DNA of 64,000 nt from Macrostomum hystrix (taxonomy: Eukaryota; Platyhelminthes; Macrostomidae), in assembly GCA_950097015.1 (NCBI GenBank), contig CATNEN010000039.1, positions 2,926,001 to 2,990,000 on the forward strand. Direction: 5' to 3'. Positions 33,935-45,590 of the stretch are shown here, piece by piece; position 1 is the first letter of the stretch, and each line of letters starts with the position of its first letter. The position numbers and the translations under genes are program-made. The notes beneath the pieces were generated by a model, which did no database searches, was not told the origin of the DNA, and saw nothing but the letters and a program-made list of their open reading frames with translations.

Positions 33935-34192
33935 ATAACACTAATAATAATAATAACATGTCCAGCCGACAGCACAGCCGGAGCTATTGCACGGAGCATC
34001 TGTTCAGTCCATGGACTGGGGGCACGCCACACTCAATTACCCCCAGCTAATGGTGGTACCCATTTAACAGCTGGTGAGCTACGAGTATCTTGCTAAATGA
34101 TATAGATTGTTCCAGTGGAGTCGGGAATCGAACCACTGACCTTCAAGTCATGAGTCCCCGACGCTTAAACAACTAGGTTACTAGCCCATTAA
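33935..34192 (-). repeat. SINE family A, reverse copy
   Basis: Reverse-strand blocks in the family order: GGTTCGATTCCCGACTCC head, ACCAGCTGTTAAATGGGTAC core, CCCCCAGTCCATGGACTG and GGCTGTGCTGTCGGCTG. The tail is a short TTATTATTATTA run. Confidence 0.82.
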
Positions 34193-34850
34193 AAAGATAA
34201 AAGCATTGATACAAGCTTAGGTGTAATGTGTGTTGTATCTACCTTGAGTGGCAGCGTGTCCTATCTGTAATTTTGCATTATCTCTGTTTTAATTGATACA
34301 AAGCATTCTATTAGGGAACAAATTACGCCAGGAAACTTTTCGATCAGCTCCTTAAGTACAATTAAGCAGCTTTCACGGTGTGCCCATTCTGTGCCTGTAT
34401 CCATGGCTACCAGCGATTAAAACTGATTATTATTCGCCACTGAAAGCTTGAAAGCTTTTGATGTGACGTTGGAGCCGTTAGGTTGTAAATTTCCTCATTT
34501 TTTATTGCTTAAAACTATTCTCATTGTAGCATGCCATTGTTCACGTTCTGTTGCATTGGAACAAATTGACGATAATTGAACATTTTTTGTATTGAGACAT
34601 TGAGGTTGCAGAACTAGACATTGTTTCGATGGAAGATGCTGGCTTCGCCTGGGAATCTGACTGGGAATCTCTTTGTGTGTTTGAATGAACTGACAATGAA
34701 AGAGAATGACAGAATGGCTGGTGCGCACTGCAGACAGACTGCAATCAACTGTTGAAATAGATGCTTAAAACATTGCAGAGGTGCCCGGTGAAACACCTGA
34801 CGCTTAGACTCAGGGACGGGGCGAGATGGGGCGAGAGAGGGAGGGTAAAA
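34193..34850. other. no gene seen
   Basis: Unique AT-rich sequence; overlapping short minus-strand frames at 34495-34796 have no recognisable domain. Confidence 0.4.
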
Positions 34851-36097
34851 TGGAGAGTAACAAAGAAACAGAATGGGAGAAGTAGAATGAGAGGGAGAAT
34901 AGGAGAGGGAGAGTGCGAGATTGAGAGTGAGAGAGTGAGAGTTAGAGAGTGAGAGTTAGAGAGTGAGAGTTAGAGAGTGAGAGTTAGAGAGTGAGAGTGA
35001 GAGTGAGAGAGTGAGAGAGTGAGAGAGTGAGAGAGTGAGAGAGTGAGAGAGTGAGAGAGTGAGAGTGAGAGTGAGAGAGAGTGAGAGAGTGAGAGAGAGT
35101 GAGAGAGTGAGAGAGTGAGAGAGAGTGAGAGTTAGAGAGTGAGAGTTAGAGAGTGAGAGTTAGAGAGTGAGAGTTAGAGAGTGAGAGTTAGAGAGTGAGA
35201 GTTAGAGAGTGAGAGTGAGAGAGTGAGAGTTAGAGAGTGAGAGTTAGAGAGTGAGAGTGAGAGAGGGAGAGTGAGAGTGAGAGAGAGTGAGAGAGTGAGA
35301 GAGTGAGAGAGAGTGAGAGTTAGAGAGTGAGAGTTAGAGAGTGAGAGTTAGAGAGGGAGAGTGAGAGTGAGAGAGTGAGAGAGTGAGAGAGAGTGAGAGT
35401 TAGAGAGTGAGAGTTAGAGAGTGAGAGTGAGAGAGGGAGAGTGAGAGTGAGAGAGAGTGAGAGAGTGAGAGTTAGAGAGTGAGAGTTAGAGAGTGAGAGT
35501 TAGAGAGTGAGAGTTAGAGAGTGAGAGTTAGAGAGGGAGAGTGAGAGAGTGAGAGTGAGAGAGGGAGAGTGAGAGTGAGAGAGTGAGAGAGTGAGAGAGA
35601 GTGAGAGTTAGAGAGTGAGAGTTAGAGAGTGAGAGTTAGAGAGTGAGAGTTAGAGAGTGAGAGAGAGTGAGAGTTAGAGAGTGAGAGTTAGAGAGTGAGA
35701 GTTAGAGAGGGAGAGTGAGAGTGAGAGAGTGAGAGAGTGAGAGAGAGTGAGAGTTAGAGAGTGAGAGTTAGAGAGTGAGAGTTAGAGAGTGAGAGTGAGA
35801 GAGGGAGAGTGAGAGTGAGAGAGAGTGAGAGAGTGAGAGTTAGAGAGTGAGAGTTAGAGAGTGAGAGTTAGAGAGGGAGAGTGAGAGTGAGAGAGTGAGA
35901 GAGTGAGAGAGAGTGAGAGTTAGAGAGTGAGAGTTAGAGAGTGAGAGTGAGAGAGGGAGAGTGAGAGAGAGAGTGAGAGAGAGTGAGAGTTAGAGAGTGA
36001 GAGTTAGAGAGTGAGAGTGAGAGAGAGAGTGAGAGTTAGAGAGTGAGAGTGAGAGAGAGAGAGTGGGAGAGTGAGAGAGAGTGAGAGAGTGAGAGTT
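34851..36097 (+). repeat. GA-rich simple/minisatellite array (GAGAGTGAGAGTTA)
   Basis: Mixture of GAGAGT, GAGAGTTA and GAGAGG units with blocks of roughly 180-200 bp repeated several times. The top strand is nearly pure purine apart from single Ts. Confidence 0.95.
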
Positions 36098-37312
36098 CAT
36101 CCTGTCTCATCAAGTATTTCTGCTGGATTTCATCCTGTCGCTTAAAGTGCTTCTGTTTTACAATTCAGTTTTAGCAGTTTGAGCAAATCAATAATGGCGA
36201 TGATTGTAGTCTTAGCTCCTGGCTAAAAGTGCACATGGTTATTGGCCGATGACACCTCAGTCGTGTCTGATTTGGGCGTGAGTTGCTAGCTGTGTCATTT
36301 TTGCTTGAGAAGACAGTTGTGAAAATGCAGTCTCTCAAAGCCTTGCCAAAGCTGTTACCTTGGCCACTTTGCCTGTGTCGGACCGCCTGAAGGAGATGGC
36401 CCTTAATTATTGATACTCTGAGGCATGACTGTCCTGAATTGGCCGTGTCAATTGGAAACAGAATCGGGGATGCACTTTTAGAACACTGTCTCCATGCCCG
36501 CTGCGAATCTGTTTAAACAAAAGATCATTAGTTTTATATTACCTTCTAGCCTTTTACCGCCAATTTCGGCGCGATTTTAAGAAAATGTAGTGGATTAGAC
36601 AGTCAATGAATTCTTGCTAGGAGTAAAAAATGTTAACGCCTGTGAAGTTAATTAACGATTCATTTTTGGGTCGGATTGCAAACCCAGTTAAATAAACAAA
36701 ATCCTGGAAACTGGATCGGCCATTTTTGGAGCATTTTTTCGAGTGTAGGGAGGGCTGCTTCGGGGTGCAAAAACAGCAAGGCAGACACACAGACCTTCCA
36801 AATGGGATTTCGATATGGGAAAGAAGACAGGAACGCCACCGTTTCTGCTTTTTGCATTTCTCCAGTTTCTTTTTCGGCCCTTCATCCGCTTAGTTTTAAA
36901 TCGCTTTAACCGGCGCCTCCCTCGCCTCGGAAAGTTGGCGAATGAATGGGAAAAATATGGCAACTGAAGCATGAGCTGGGCATTTTTGTCGTTCGGGCAG
37001 GAAGGGGATTCTGAGAGGAAGGAGATTACCTTGCCTTGGGACTTGGATTGGCGCGCAGGTGCACACAGAGAGCAGCAGAAAATAATTCTTCAAGTGGCAA
37101 GCCCAGAGAGCCTCAGGTGGAGGAAGGCAATTAGGCCAATATTTCCCCAGTGTTCTTCAGCTGTTCAGTTCTTTATATCCCCATTTCTTCCCGACCAATG
37201 GCCCGACCAGCTTGTCTTTCTACTTATCACCCAGCCTCATTTAGTTTTTTTCCTGATCATTGTTCGCGCGGACTTTATCGCCTAGTTGCGTTTGATACTC
37301 CGCCCGCATAGC
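36098..37312. other. no gene seen
   Basis: Unique sequence. Overlapping frames of 65-104 codons on both strands (36676-37285) show no recognisable motif. Confidence 0.4.
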
Positions 37313-37362
37313 GCATTCTGCAGGGATTCTGCAGGGATTCTGCAGGGATTATGCAGGGATTC
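37313..37362 (+). repeat. four copies of TCTGCAGGGAT
   Basis: A short 11 bp tandem repeat (GATTCTGCAGG type). It is a small, probably young array next to much larger ones. Confidence 0.8.
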
Positions 37363-37494
37363 GCAATTTGCAAATACCAAATTAACTGGCTCAAGGCTGC
37401 GGTTCCGTACCTTTATTTTCAAACCGGAGCGAAAATTGTTGGTGAAACTTATCATAAAGCCTACATTTTGGGACAGTCACTGACCTGCTGCAGA

Positions 37495-39785
37495 ATAATC
37501 TAACTCTTTTATAACAGTTTGGCATACTGTCTAACAAATTTTTGGGAATCGCTTAACAGTTTGGGACAATCTCTAACAGCTTGAGGTGCTGTCTAACAGC
37601 TTGAGGTGCTGTCTAACAGCTTGAGGTGCTGTCTAACAGCTTGAGGTGCTGTCTAACAGCTTGAGGTACTGTCTAACAGCCTGAGGTACTGTCTAACAGC
37701 CTGAGGTACTGTCTAACAGCCTGAGGTACTGTCTAACAGCCTGAGGTACTGTCTAACAGCTTGAGGTACTGTCTAACAGCCTGAGGTACTGTCTAACAGC
37801 TTGAGGTGCTGTCTAACAGCTTGAGGTACTGTCTAACAGCTTGAGGTACTGTCTAACAGCTTCAGGTCTGTGTAACAGCCTGAGGTACTGTCTAACAGCT
37901 TCAGGTGCTGTCTAACAGCTTGAGGTATTGTCTAACAGCTTGAGTTACTGTCTAACAGCTTGAGGTACTGTCTAACAGCTTCAGGTCTGTGTAACAGCCT
38001 GAGGTACTGTCTAACAGCCTGAGGTACTGTCTAACAGCTTGAGGTACTGTCTAACAGCCTGAGGTACTGTCTAACAGCTTCAGGTGCTGTCTAACAGCTT
38101 CAGGTGCTGTCTAACAGCTTGAGGTACTGTCTAACAGCCTGAGGTACTGTCTAACAGCCTGAGGTACTGTCTAACAGCCTGAGGTACTGTCTAACAGCCT
38201 GAGGTACTGTCTAACAGCCTGAGGTACTGTCTAACAGCTTGAGGTACTGTCTAACAGCTTGAGGTACTGTCTAACAGCCTGAGGTACTGTCTAACAGCCT
38301 GAGGTACTGTCTAACAGCCTGAGGTACTGTCTAACAGCCTGAGGTACTGTCTAACAGCCTGAGGTACTGTCTAACAGCCTGAGGTACTGTCTAACAGCCT
38401 GAGGTACTGTCTAACAGCCTGAGGTACTGTCTAACAGCCTGAGGTACTGTCTAACAGCCTGAGGTACTGTCTAACAGCCTGAGGTACTGTCTAACAGCCT
38501 GAGGTACTGTCTAACAGCCTGAGGTACTGTCTAACAGCTTCAGGTCTGTGTAACAGCTTGAGGTACTGTCTAACAGCCTGAGGTACTGTCTAACAGCCTG
38601 AGGTACTGTCTAACAGCCTGAGGTACTGTCTAACAGCTTCAGGTGCTGTCTAACAGCTTCAGGTGCTGTCTAACAGCTTGAGGTGCTGTCTAACAGCTTG
38701 AGGTACTGTCTAACAGCCTGAGGTACTGTCTAACAGCCTGAGGTACTGTCTAACAGCCTGAGGTACTTACTGTCTAACAGCCTGAGGTACTGTCTAACAG
38801 CCTGAGGTACTGTCTAACAGCTTGAGGTACTGTCTAACAGCTTGAGGTACTGTCTAACAGCCTGAGGTACTGTCTAACAGCCTGAGGTACTGTCTAACAG
38901 CCTGGGGTACTGTCTAACAGCCTGAGGTACTGTCTAACAGCTTGAGGTACTGTCTAACAGCTTGAGGTACTGTCTAACAGCCTGACGTACTGTCTAACAG
39001 CCTGACGTACTGTCTAACAGCTTCAGGTGCTGTCTAACAGCTTCAGGTGCTGTCTAACAGCTTGAGGTACTGTCTAACAGCCTGAGGTACTGTCTAACAG
39101 CCTGAGGTACTGTCTAACAGCCTGAGGTACTGTCTAACAGCCTGAGGTACTGTCTAACAGCTTGAGGTACTGTCTAACAGCCTGACGTACTGTCTAACAG
39201 CCTGACGTACTGTCTAACAGCCTGACGTACTGTCTAACAGCTTCAGGTGCTGTCTAACAGCTTCAGGTGCTGTCTAACAGCTTGAGGTACTGTCTAACAG
39301 CCTGAGGTACTGTCTAACAGCCTGAGGTACTGTCTAACAGCCTGAGGTACTGTCTAACAGCTTGAGGTACTGTCTAACAGCTTGAGGTACTGTCTAACAG
39401 CCTGAGGTACTGTCTAACAGCCTGAGGTACTGTCTAACAGCCTGAGGTACTGTCTAACAGCTTGAGGTACTGTCTAACAGCCTGAGGTACTGTCTAACAG
39501 CTTGAGGTACTGTCTAACAGCTTCAGGTGCTGTCTAACAGCTTCAGGTGCTGTCTAACAGCTTGAGGTACTGTCTAACAGCCTGAGGTACTGTCTAACAG
39601 CCTGAGGTACTGTCTAACAGCCTGAGGTACTGTCTAACAGCCTGAGGTACTGTCTAACAGCCTGAGGTACTGTCTAACAGCCTGAGGTACTGTCTAACAG
39701 CTTCAGGTGCTGTCTAACAGCTTGAGGTACTGTCTAACGGCTTGTAGTATTGCCTAACAGTTTATGAGACTGTCTAACAGGTTTA
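37495..39785 (+). repeat. 2.3 kb minisatellite of 20 bp (GAGGTACTGTCTAACAGCCT)
   Basis: About 114 copies, mostly GAGGTACTGTCTAACAGCCT or ...AGCTT, with minor CAGGTGCTG and GACGTACTG variants that come in small runs, and occasional 1-3 base indels (TCAGGTCTGTGTAACAG). Edge copies at 37500-37570 and 39740-39785 are the most diverged, as usual for arrays homogenised from the middle. Confidence 0.97.
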
Positions 39786-40554
39786 TTCAATGTTTTGCAC
39801 TTAAACATAGGTCCCTCTATTAGCTCAGTAAGCCATCTGAGAGTTAAGCTCGATTTTGTCGCCTGGAGTTAAAGAAATTCTCAGCGCAAAAGAGCTGAAC
39901 AATGAGAGAAATTCTTGGACTCCAATTTGGCCCCGCTATCTCGGAGATGATAAAATCAAAGAAAACGAAACTCTCCCGCTGGTGCCGTTCCATTCGAGTT
40001 TAATCCAATCTGTGCTTCGATTTTGCATTGCAATTCCCTTGTCGCATGGGACCCAAAGCCTCAGAAAAGTTCCCGCATCGGCTAACGGCCCGGAGGCCTC
40101 CTGTGCAGCTTTGTAACTGTGGCTAGAGAAATGCATGGGCAAGCAGCAAAAAACAAATTGCAGCCCACCGGCCCTAGCAACCAAAGCCGCGACTGTGATT
40201 GCACGGCCGCCGCCATTATTCACAATCCGTGTTTTCTCCCGTTTTGGACAACGGCATCGGATTTTATCTATCGAAGCTGAACGATTTTAATTCCTGATAA
40301 TTTATTACCCCGTAGGAAAACTGTGAATACGCAATGTAATTACGAGCTAACTGAAAAAATCATGTTTCCGCACTAGCCTACTCAAAGTAGACTAATATTC
40401 AAATACGAAAGCATATTTTAACGAAAAATGTATCAAAATATCAGAAAATTATTGAAAATCAAGCAGATTGTTTTGGAAATTTAGAAAAACTTCAAATTCA
40501 AATATCAAATACCAACATTTCTCTCTTTTTTCTGAATCTCCTAAAATATTCAAG
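39786..40554. other. no gene seen
   Basis: Unique sequence; the 86- and 95-codon frames near 39856-40223 have no recognisable motif. Confidence 0.4.
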
Positions 40555-41030
40555 CAATCACCATGAAAATCGAAAACACGGGCTAAAATTTTCCGCTCTA
40601 TCAGATGAAACAACTTCCAGAATCACGAAGCATCGACATCGTCGAATTATTCAACGATTCTCGTTGGGGTGTCTGGAGGCAAAAACCAGCAATATAGGCA
40701 AACATTTTCTGCTCACAAAATTTTATCATGCAATCATGTCACCTACTATTTTGACTAGACTGGTTTGATTATGGATTCGCCATAAATATTTACACAGAGC
40801 AATGTTAGTTGTCCGTGTCACCGGGGTCCTCGACAAGAATCACTGAATATCTCGACGATGCTGACGTCGGACGGCTTTGAAAGTTGGTTCATCGAAAAGG
40901 GCGGAAAATGTTGATCCGTGTGGTGGAGTTTCATGAAAATCGGTCATTCGGTTTGGGAGCAGCGGGTATTTGAAATTGCCGCCTGCTGTATCTCCTCAGA
41001 GGGATAATGGCTCTTTCTACTTTGATAGGA
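40555..41030. repeat. imperfect inverted repeat (fold-back), dispersed repeat C copy 2
   Basis: The arm at 40555-40690 (ATGAAAATCG ... ATTTTCCGC ... CATCGTCGAA-TATTCA ... GATTCTCG) matches in reverse the arm at about 40815-40985, separated by about 125 bp. The outer right part (to 41030) is also the reverse of 26600-26745. It looks like a fold-back or MITE-like family. No target duplication could be defined. Confidence 0.6.
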
Positions 41031-41091
41031 TTTATCAAGCAGGTTTTTCTTCAAAAGCTCCACATTCTTGGTGAGCTCAAACTCGGTGAGC

Positions 41092-41868
41092 TCAAACTCG
41101 GGTGTCGCGGATCAGGGGCAGCGCCGTCGCGGTCTTCTCCGCCTCGACTAGCTCGTTCAGCTCAGAGTTGCTGACGGCGGCGACTGTCCGTCGGCTCACC
41201 AGGTGGCAGGCGTTGACGCACAGCAGCGCAACAATCAGGCCAGCCAGGGCGGCGCTGGCCACAGTCAGCAGGAATGTCAGGACGGAGCCCGCCCTGCCGA
41301 GGTCGATGTCGCCGCCAGCCCTGTCCGAGTTTGCGCAGCCGGGTCCTTCGTCTATGAGTCGCAGGCAGAGCAGGCAGTTGACGCTGGCATTTGCGAAGGC
41401 GTCCCGCAACGGGGTCAGCTGGACCTGGCGGAACTCGTGGCTGGCCGAGTAGACAGCGTAGCCCGCAGCCGGGCCGGTGATAATGAACTCCAGCGTGTCG
41501 CCGAGCTGGAAGAGTTCCGTCAGGCTGTCCACGGACACAGCTGATCGCATTGCGTAGGCCTCCCGATAGCTGGGCAGTCGGGCATTGTGCAGGCCGCAGC
41601 GGCTGGCCGCCACTCCGGCGGTGACTGTCCAGATGGTCGCGCCAGAGCCGCCTTTGGGCAGCAGCTGGAACAAGACGCTGCTGGCTGTGGAGAGGCCACA
41701 GTCTGCCGCGTGTCTTCGCTGCTGCAGGCTGAACAGATGCGGGCGCCAGGCTGTCTCGCGAATCGTCAATTCCGGATGTTCGGAATGAGGCGTGGCCGTG
41801 CAGCCAAGCAGCGACAGCAGCAGCAGCTGCAGTGTCCAAGCCTTTTCAACTAGGCGGTGAGAGTTCAT
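41092..41868 (-). CDS. orphan single-pass membrane protein
   Basis: Not recognised. 258 residues from an ATG in fair context. Residues 11-25 form a hydrophobic signal-peptide core (WTLQLLLLSLLGCTA). The ectodomain, to about 194, has Cys at 57, 91, 165, 168 and 178 and one N-glycosylation sequon (NAS, 160). Residues 195-219 form a clear transmembrane helix (SVLTFLLTVASAALAGLIVA...), followed by a basic stop-transfer SRR and a 35-residue acidic/neutral tail. This predicts a type I membrane protein with its N-terminus outside. The coding stretch is GC-rich and single-exon, with a CCAAT box (reverse strand, near 41943) about 75 bp upstream. The stop codon lies in the first of two tandem copies of GTGAGCTCAAACTCG. 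The opposite-strand frames over the same DNA have poorer composition and no signal. Confidence 0.65.
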   Translation of the reverse strand: MNSHRLVEKAWTLQLLLLSLLGCTATPHSEHPELTIRETAWRPHLFSLQQRRHAADCGLSTASSVLFQLLPKGGSGATIWTVTAGVAASRCGLHNARLPSYREAYAMRSAVSVDSLTELFQLGDTLEFIITGPAAGYAVYSASHEFRQVQLTPLRDAFANASVNCLLCLRLIDEGPGCANSDRAGGDIDLGRAGSVLTFLLTVASAALAGLIVALLCVNACHLVSRRTVAAVSNSELNELVEAEKTATALPLIRDTRV

Positions 41869-42700
41869 TGTTGATCGTTGGGAAGGCAGGGTTTGGCCTG
41901 GCAGTTAAATGTGTGTTTCCTCTGCTCTCAGCCCTCGTCTCTGATTGGCTAGTTCAGAATGCACATTGTGAATGTACATTGTGCGGAGTGCACGCTGGAC
42001 AATTAAATTAGCAGGTCAATTGTTGTGAAATCGATTGCTCAGACAATTAGCTTGTTTTGCTAACCCTTGAACATTCGCGAGAAAGATCACTCGTGCATGT
42101 GTCCCTGACTTTCTTGGCTATTTTGTTTAAACATAAATTACGGTTCAGTGGAGCCCAGACCATTTCAACAAATTCCTCGTAGTTTTCTTGACAAAGAACT
42201 GCATGAAAGACTGCGATTCAGGAAGACCTTTTATGTCTATTTATGCTTTTACAGAATTGTAACATGTAATAGCTGGGATAAATAAATGTTATTTAAAGTG
42301 ACACAGGCAACAGGAAAAAAGAATGAAACTCAAAGTCGGAAGGCAAAAAATCTGAATGTACTTTGAAATGTTCACAACAAGGAAAGTAATAGTTGTAATA
42401 GTTGTACATTCTCATTGTACATTTAGTTGAGGCCGGTATGGGCTTAAAGTTAAACAGACAAAAAAGTTTTGGTAAGTTCAAAGCGAATGCAAACGAAGAT
42501 AAATCAAGAGAAAACAAGATATTAAAGTAATGATGTGGAGTGTACTTCGGAATCGAGTGGGGTTGTGAGCCAGCCTAATTTTTCCAATTTTTAGCAAGTC
42601 AATAATCGCGACCCACATAGCAGCTGGCCGCAGAACACCATCATTAATCTTAGGGCCAGACATTGGGCGGAGGTGAATTAAGTAGCCGCCGATTCCCTTT
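41869..42700. other. no gene seen
   Basis: Upstream region of the membrane-protein gene, AT-rich; only short frames. Confidence 0.4.
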
Positions 42701-44600
42701 GTCTCGGATCTGTCTAGTCCCCTGTAGGAGTGACTGATCGCGGAAATAGCAATACTGTATGGACTAGTTTAGGTTATAATTCCCCTCCAAACCGCGATCA
42801 GATCGTCGGGATCACTCATGCGTTTAGAGTGAGCTTTAATTCTTCATGTCCCTCTTCTTTACTGTAACCCGAGCCGAAGCTCGATTATGACCTTTCCCCC
42901 TTTAGATACATGTAACGACACTATAGGCAGGTCGGCGCCTGCGCTTCCCATATCCCGGCGGGATCACAATCATTGGCCGACTGCCGGCAGACGCTCCTAG
43001 TGGGGCATCTGGCGATTCTCGCCGCCGCTTCAGTGGGCAATTGGGGTGGCATAATGCCGACCCGATTCCTCGCTGACAGGCTGGCGAGCATGTGGGTTAT
43101 TTTGATGAATGCGAGGTTGGCGGAGCTGCAGGACTATTTAAGAGAGCGCGCTGCGCTGCCCCTAGGACAACCTTGCGCCGAACCTTCCCTCCACCCTGGA
43201 CTAAAACCTACCCCCTTCCCTTGTCCGGTCCCGGAACTCGGTCCGTGGACTCTCCCCCTTACTAGATAGCACTTAGTCCCTGAGCCTAAGGCTCCAGATC
43301 ATAGCAGCAGGCAACTACCTGCTAGTGCCCTTAAGCGCAAGCCACCTCCTTGGGTGCGCTCCAAATTGAGCCTTGAGCTCCCTGCAGTCTGGCCCCTTGC
43401 CAACTGTACTCAGCAATCCCTCACCTTTCCTCCCGTTCATTTGCATTCCCCCGCGAGATCGACGACCTGCAGCCTGTCAACCAGCGTAGTCAGATAAGTA
43501 ACCCGCGCAGCGGACTGTTATTGCTATCCCTAAGGGATTTACTATTTAGCTAGTGGGTAAAAGGGCAAGGGCAGGGATTTGATTTAGCCTAATAAAACTA
43601 TTAATTCACAACTTATCTAATTTATTGGGCAATTTAATAACAACTTAAATCCTTTTTACTATGCATTCCACTTTCTCTTATTTTATCGTTAGACAGCCCT
43701 CGATCATGAGTGGCTAACTTATTAGGGGGGTGGGCTCTGGTGATGCCCAGCTGAAAGCTGCGGCAGGAGGATAACTGTGAGCGCGCATGGAAGTAATAAG
43801 GAGCTAGGGATTTGCGAGTAATATGCGGAGCGTAGCATGTGTTTCTCTGCTAGGGGTGGGGGAATTCCTTGGCGGGTTTTTCCTCTCTTTCTGGCAGATC
43901 AAGGAGTGCGTGTCAACCTCCCTTGTCAATGAATGTTTCCCTTCTGTTCCCCGCCTCTCGCTGCCGCCGCCATGGGAGCGAGGGGTGTGATCTAATAATT
44001 TCCTGCTTGCATAATCACTCAGCCAGTGTTCTGCTCAATCTCTCCTGCCTCTGATTTCCTCATCTCACACAGATTCGGATTTGCTAGTTATTTAATGTGT
44101 AGGCTGCAATCTAATGTACGGAATGTGTCCAATGTCTCATGAGTAGGATTCTGGCTATGGATTTCTCATTCGGGTTCGGAGTACCACCTTTCTAGACCAC
44201 TGTAGCGCAGTTTCAGGAATCCCCTTGTGAGGCGTGACTCGATCCATTCTGGGGTTCTCACCCTAGTCTAAAACGGAAGTTACAGAATGCTCTATTTTTT
44301 TCGGCTTGTCTAAGATCTGTGTGACAAACTGGGAGCTGCGAGCTCCGGGGACCCAAGTTCCCAAATGTCTGCGGTGGCGACGCAGGCGCATTGGGTGGTG
44401 GCGCTACCTTCGATCATTATCCGCTTTGCCGATAGCCTTTCCGCATTTCTAAGACAAGAGCCTAGGCCGAGTCGACCACTGCTACCAAAGTTAGGAGTCA
44501 GTTACGAACATGCTACTGATGACAGTAGGCTATCTAGCCCTGTCCTATTCGCTTGCGGGTAGTCCGACATCTATTTAGACTTTTAGCCGGTTTCGGGCAC
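42701..44600. other. unassigned region, possibly an LTR-like sequence
   Basis: Distinctly GC-balanced and richer than its flanks, with GACTATTTAAGAGAGC (a TATA-like motif) at about 43133-43148 and an inverted pair GATCGCGG / CCGCGATC near 42735 and 42791. No long frame starts from ATG; the 98-codon frame at 42973 begins at TTG. It could be a solo LTR or non-coding part of an element, but no terminal repeats or target duplication were found. Confidence 0.25.
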
Positions 44601-44904
44601 TGCTTGGGGTGGGCACGGCAGTCATGCCTGTGGCCTATGGGTTGGGTGGGACTGGCCAGCCTGAGGCCAATAGGACCACTCACTTGCATCCTTTGTACCG
44701 CCTCATCTCTCCCTTCATCTCTCCCTTCATCCCTCCCTTCGTCATCCCTCTCTGCGACAACTCGCGGCAGCAGCGATCGACCTCCGACTCTATCGTCGTT
44801 TTTCCACACTCCTATCTTTCATGAGGGCGGTCATCGGCTAGCAAAAGACCCGCACTATTTCAGTAAATTGATTGATCTAATAGTTATGAAGGTTATGGGT
44901 TCCT

Positions 44905-45590
44905 TTATGAACACTTTAAGGGTTCCGATGGGATGGTTTGGGTTCCGAAGGGTTTTTTGGGTTCCGAAGGGGTTTTTTGGATTCCGAAGGGGTTTTTTGG
45001 GTTCCGAAGGGGTTCTTTGGGTTCCGAATGGGTTCTTTGGTTTCCGAATCGGTTCTTGAAGATCCATATGGGTTCTTTGGGTTCCGAATGGGTTCTTTGG
45101 GTTCAGAATGGGTTCTTTGGGTTCCAAACGGATTCTTTTGGGTTCCGAAGGGGTTTTTTCGGTTCCGAAGGGGTTGTTTGGATTCCGAATGGGTTCTTTG
45201 GGTTCCGAAGGGGTTCTTTGGATTCCGAAGGGTTCTTTGGGATCCGAAGGGGTTCTTTTGGGTTCCGAAGGGGTTTTTTCGGTTCCGAAGGGGTTGTTTG
45301 GATTCCGAATGGGTTCTTTGGGTTCCGAAGGGGTTGTTTGGATTCCGAATGGGTTCTTTGGGTTCCGAAGGGGTTTTTTGGGTTCCGAAGGGGTTTTTTG
45401 GGTTCCGAAGGGGTTCTTTGGGTTCCGAATGGGTTCTTTGGGTTCCGAATCGGTTCTTGAAGATCCATATGGGTTCTTTGGATTCCGAAGGGTTCTTTGG
45501 GATCCGAAGGGGTTCTTTTGGGTTCCGAAGGGGTTTTTTCGGTTCCGAAGGGGTTGTTTGGATTCCGAATGGGTTCTTTGGGTAGAACTT
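44905..45590 (+). repeat. 20-21 bp minisatellite (GGGTTCTTTGGGTTCCGAAT), left part
   Basis: About 33 copies, with a higher-order block of about 400 bp marked by the rare sequence GTTCTTGAAGATCCATATGG (around 45052 and 45450). Interrupted at about 45590 by a retrotransposon; it resumes at 47850. Confidence 0.93.

Noticed and set aside
41162-41839. Alternative minus-strand frame of 225 codons overlapping the orphan membrane protein
   Set aside because: It lacks an ATG with good context, has Arg/His/Pro-rich shadow composition and no signal peptide or TM helix.
42973-43269. 98-codon frame in the GC-balanced region
   Set aside because: Starts at TTG, has no recognisable motif and no splice-compatible partner.
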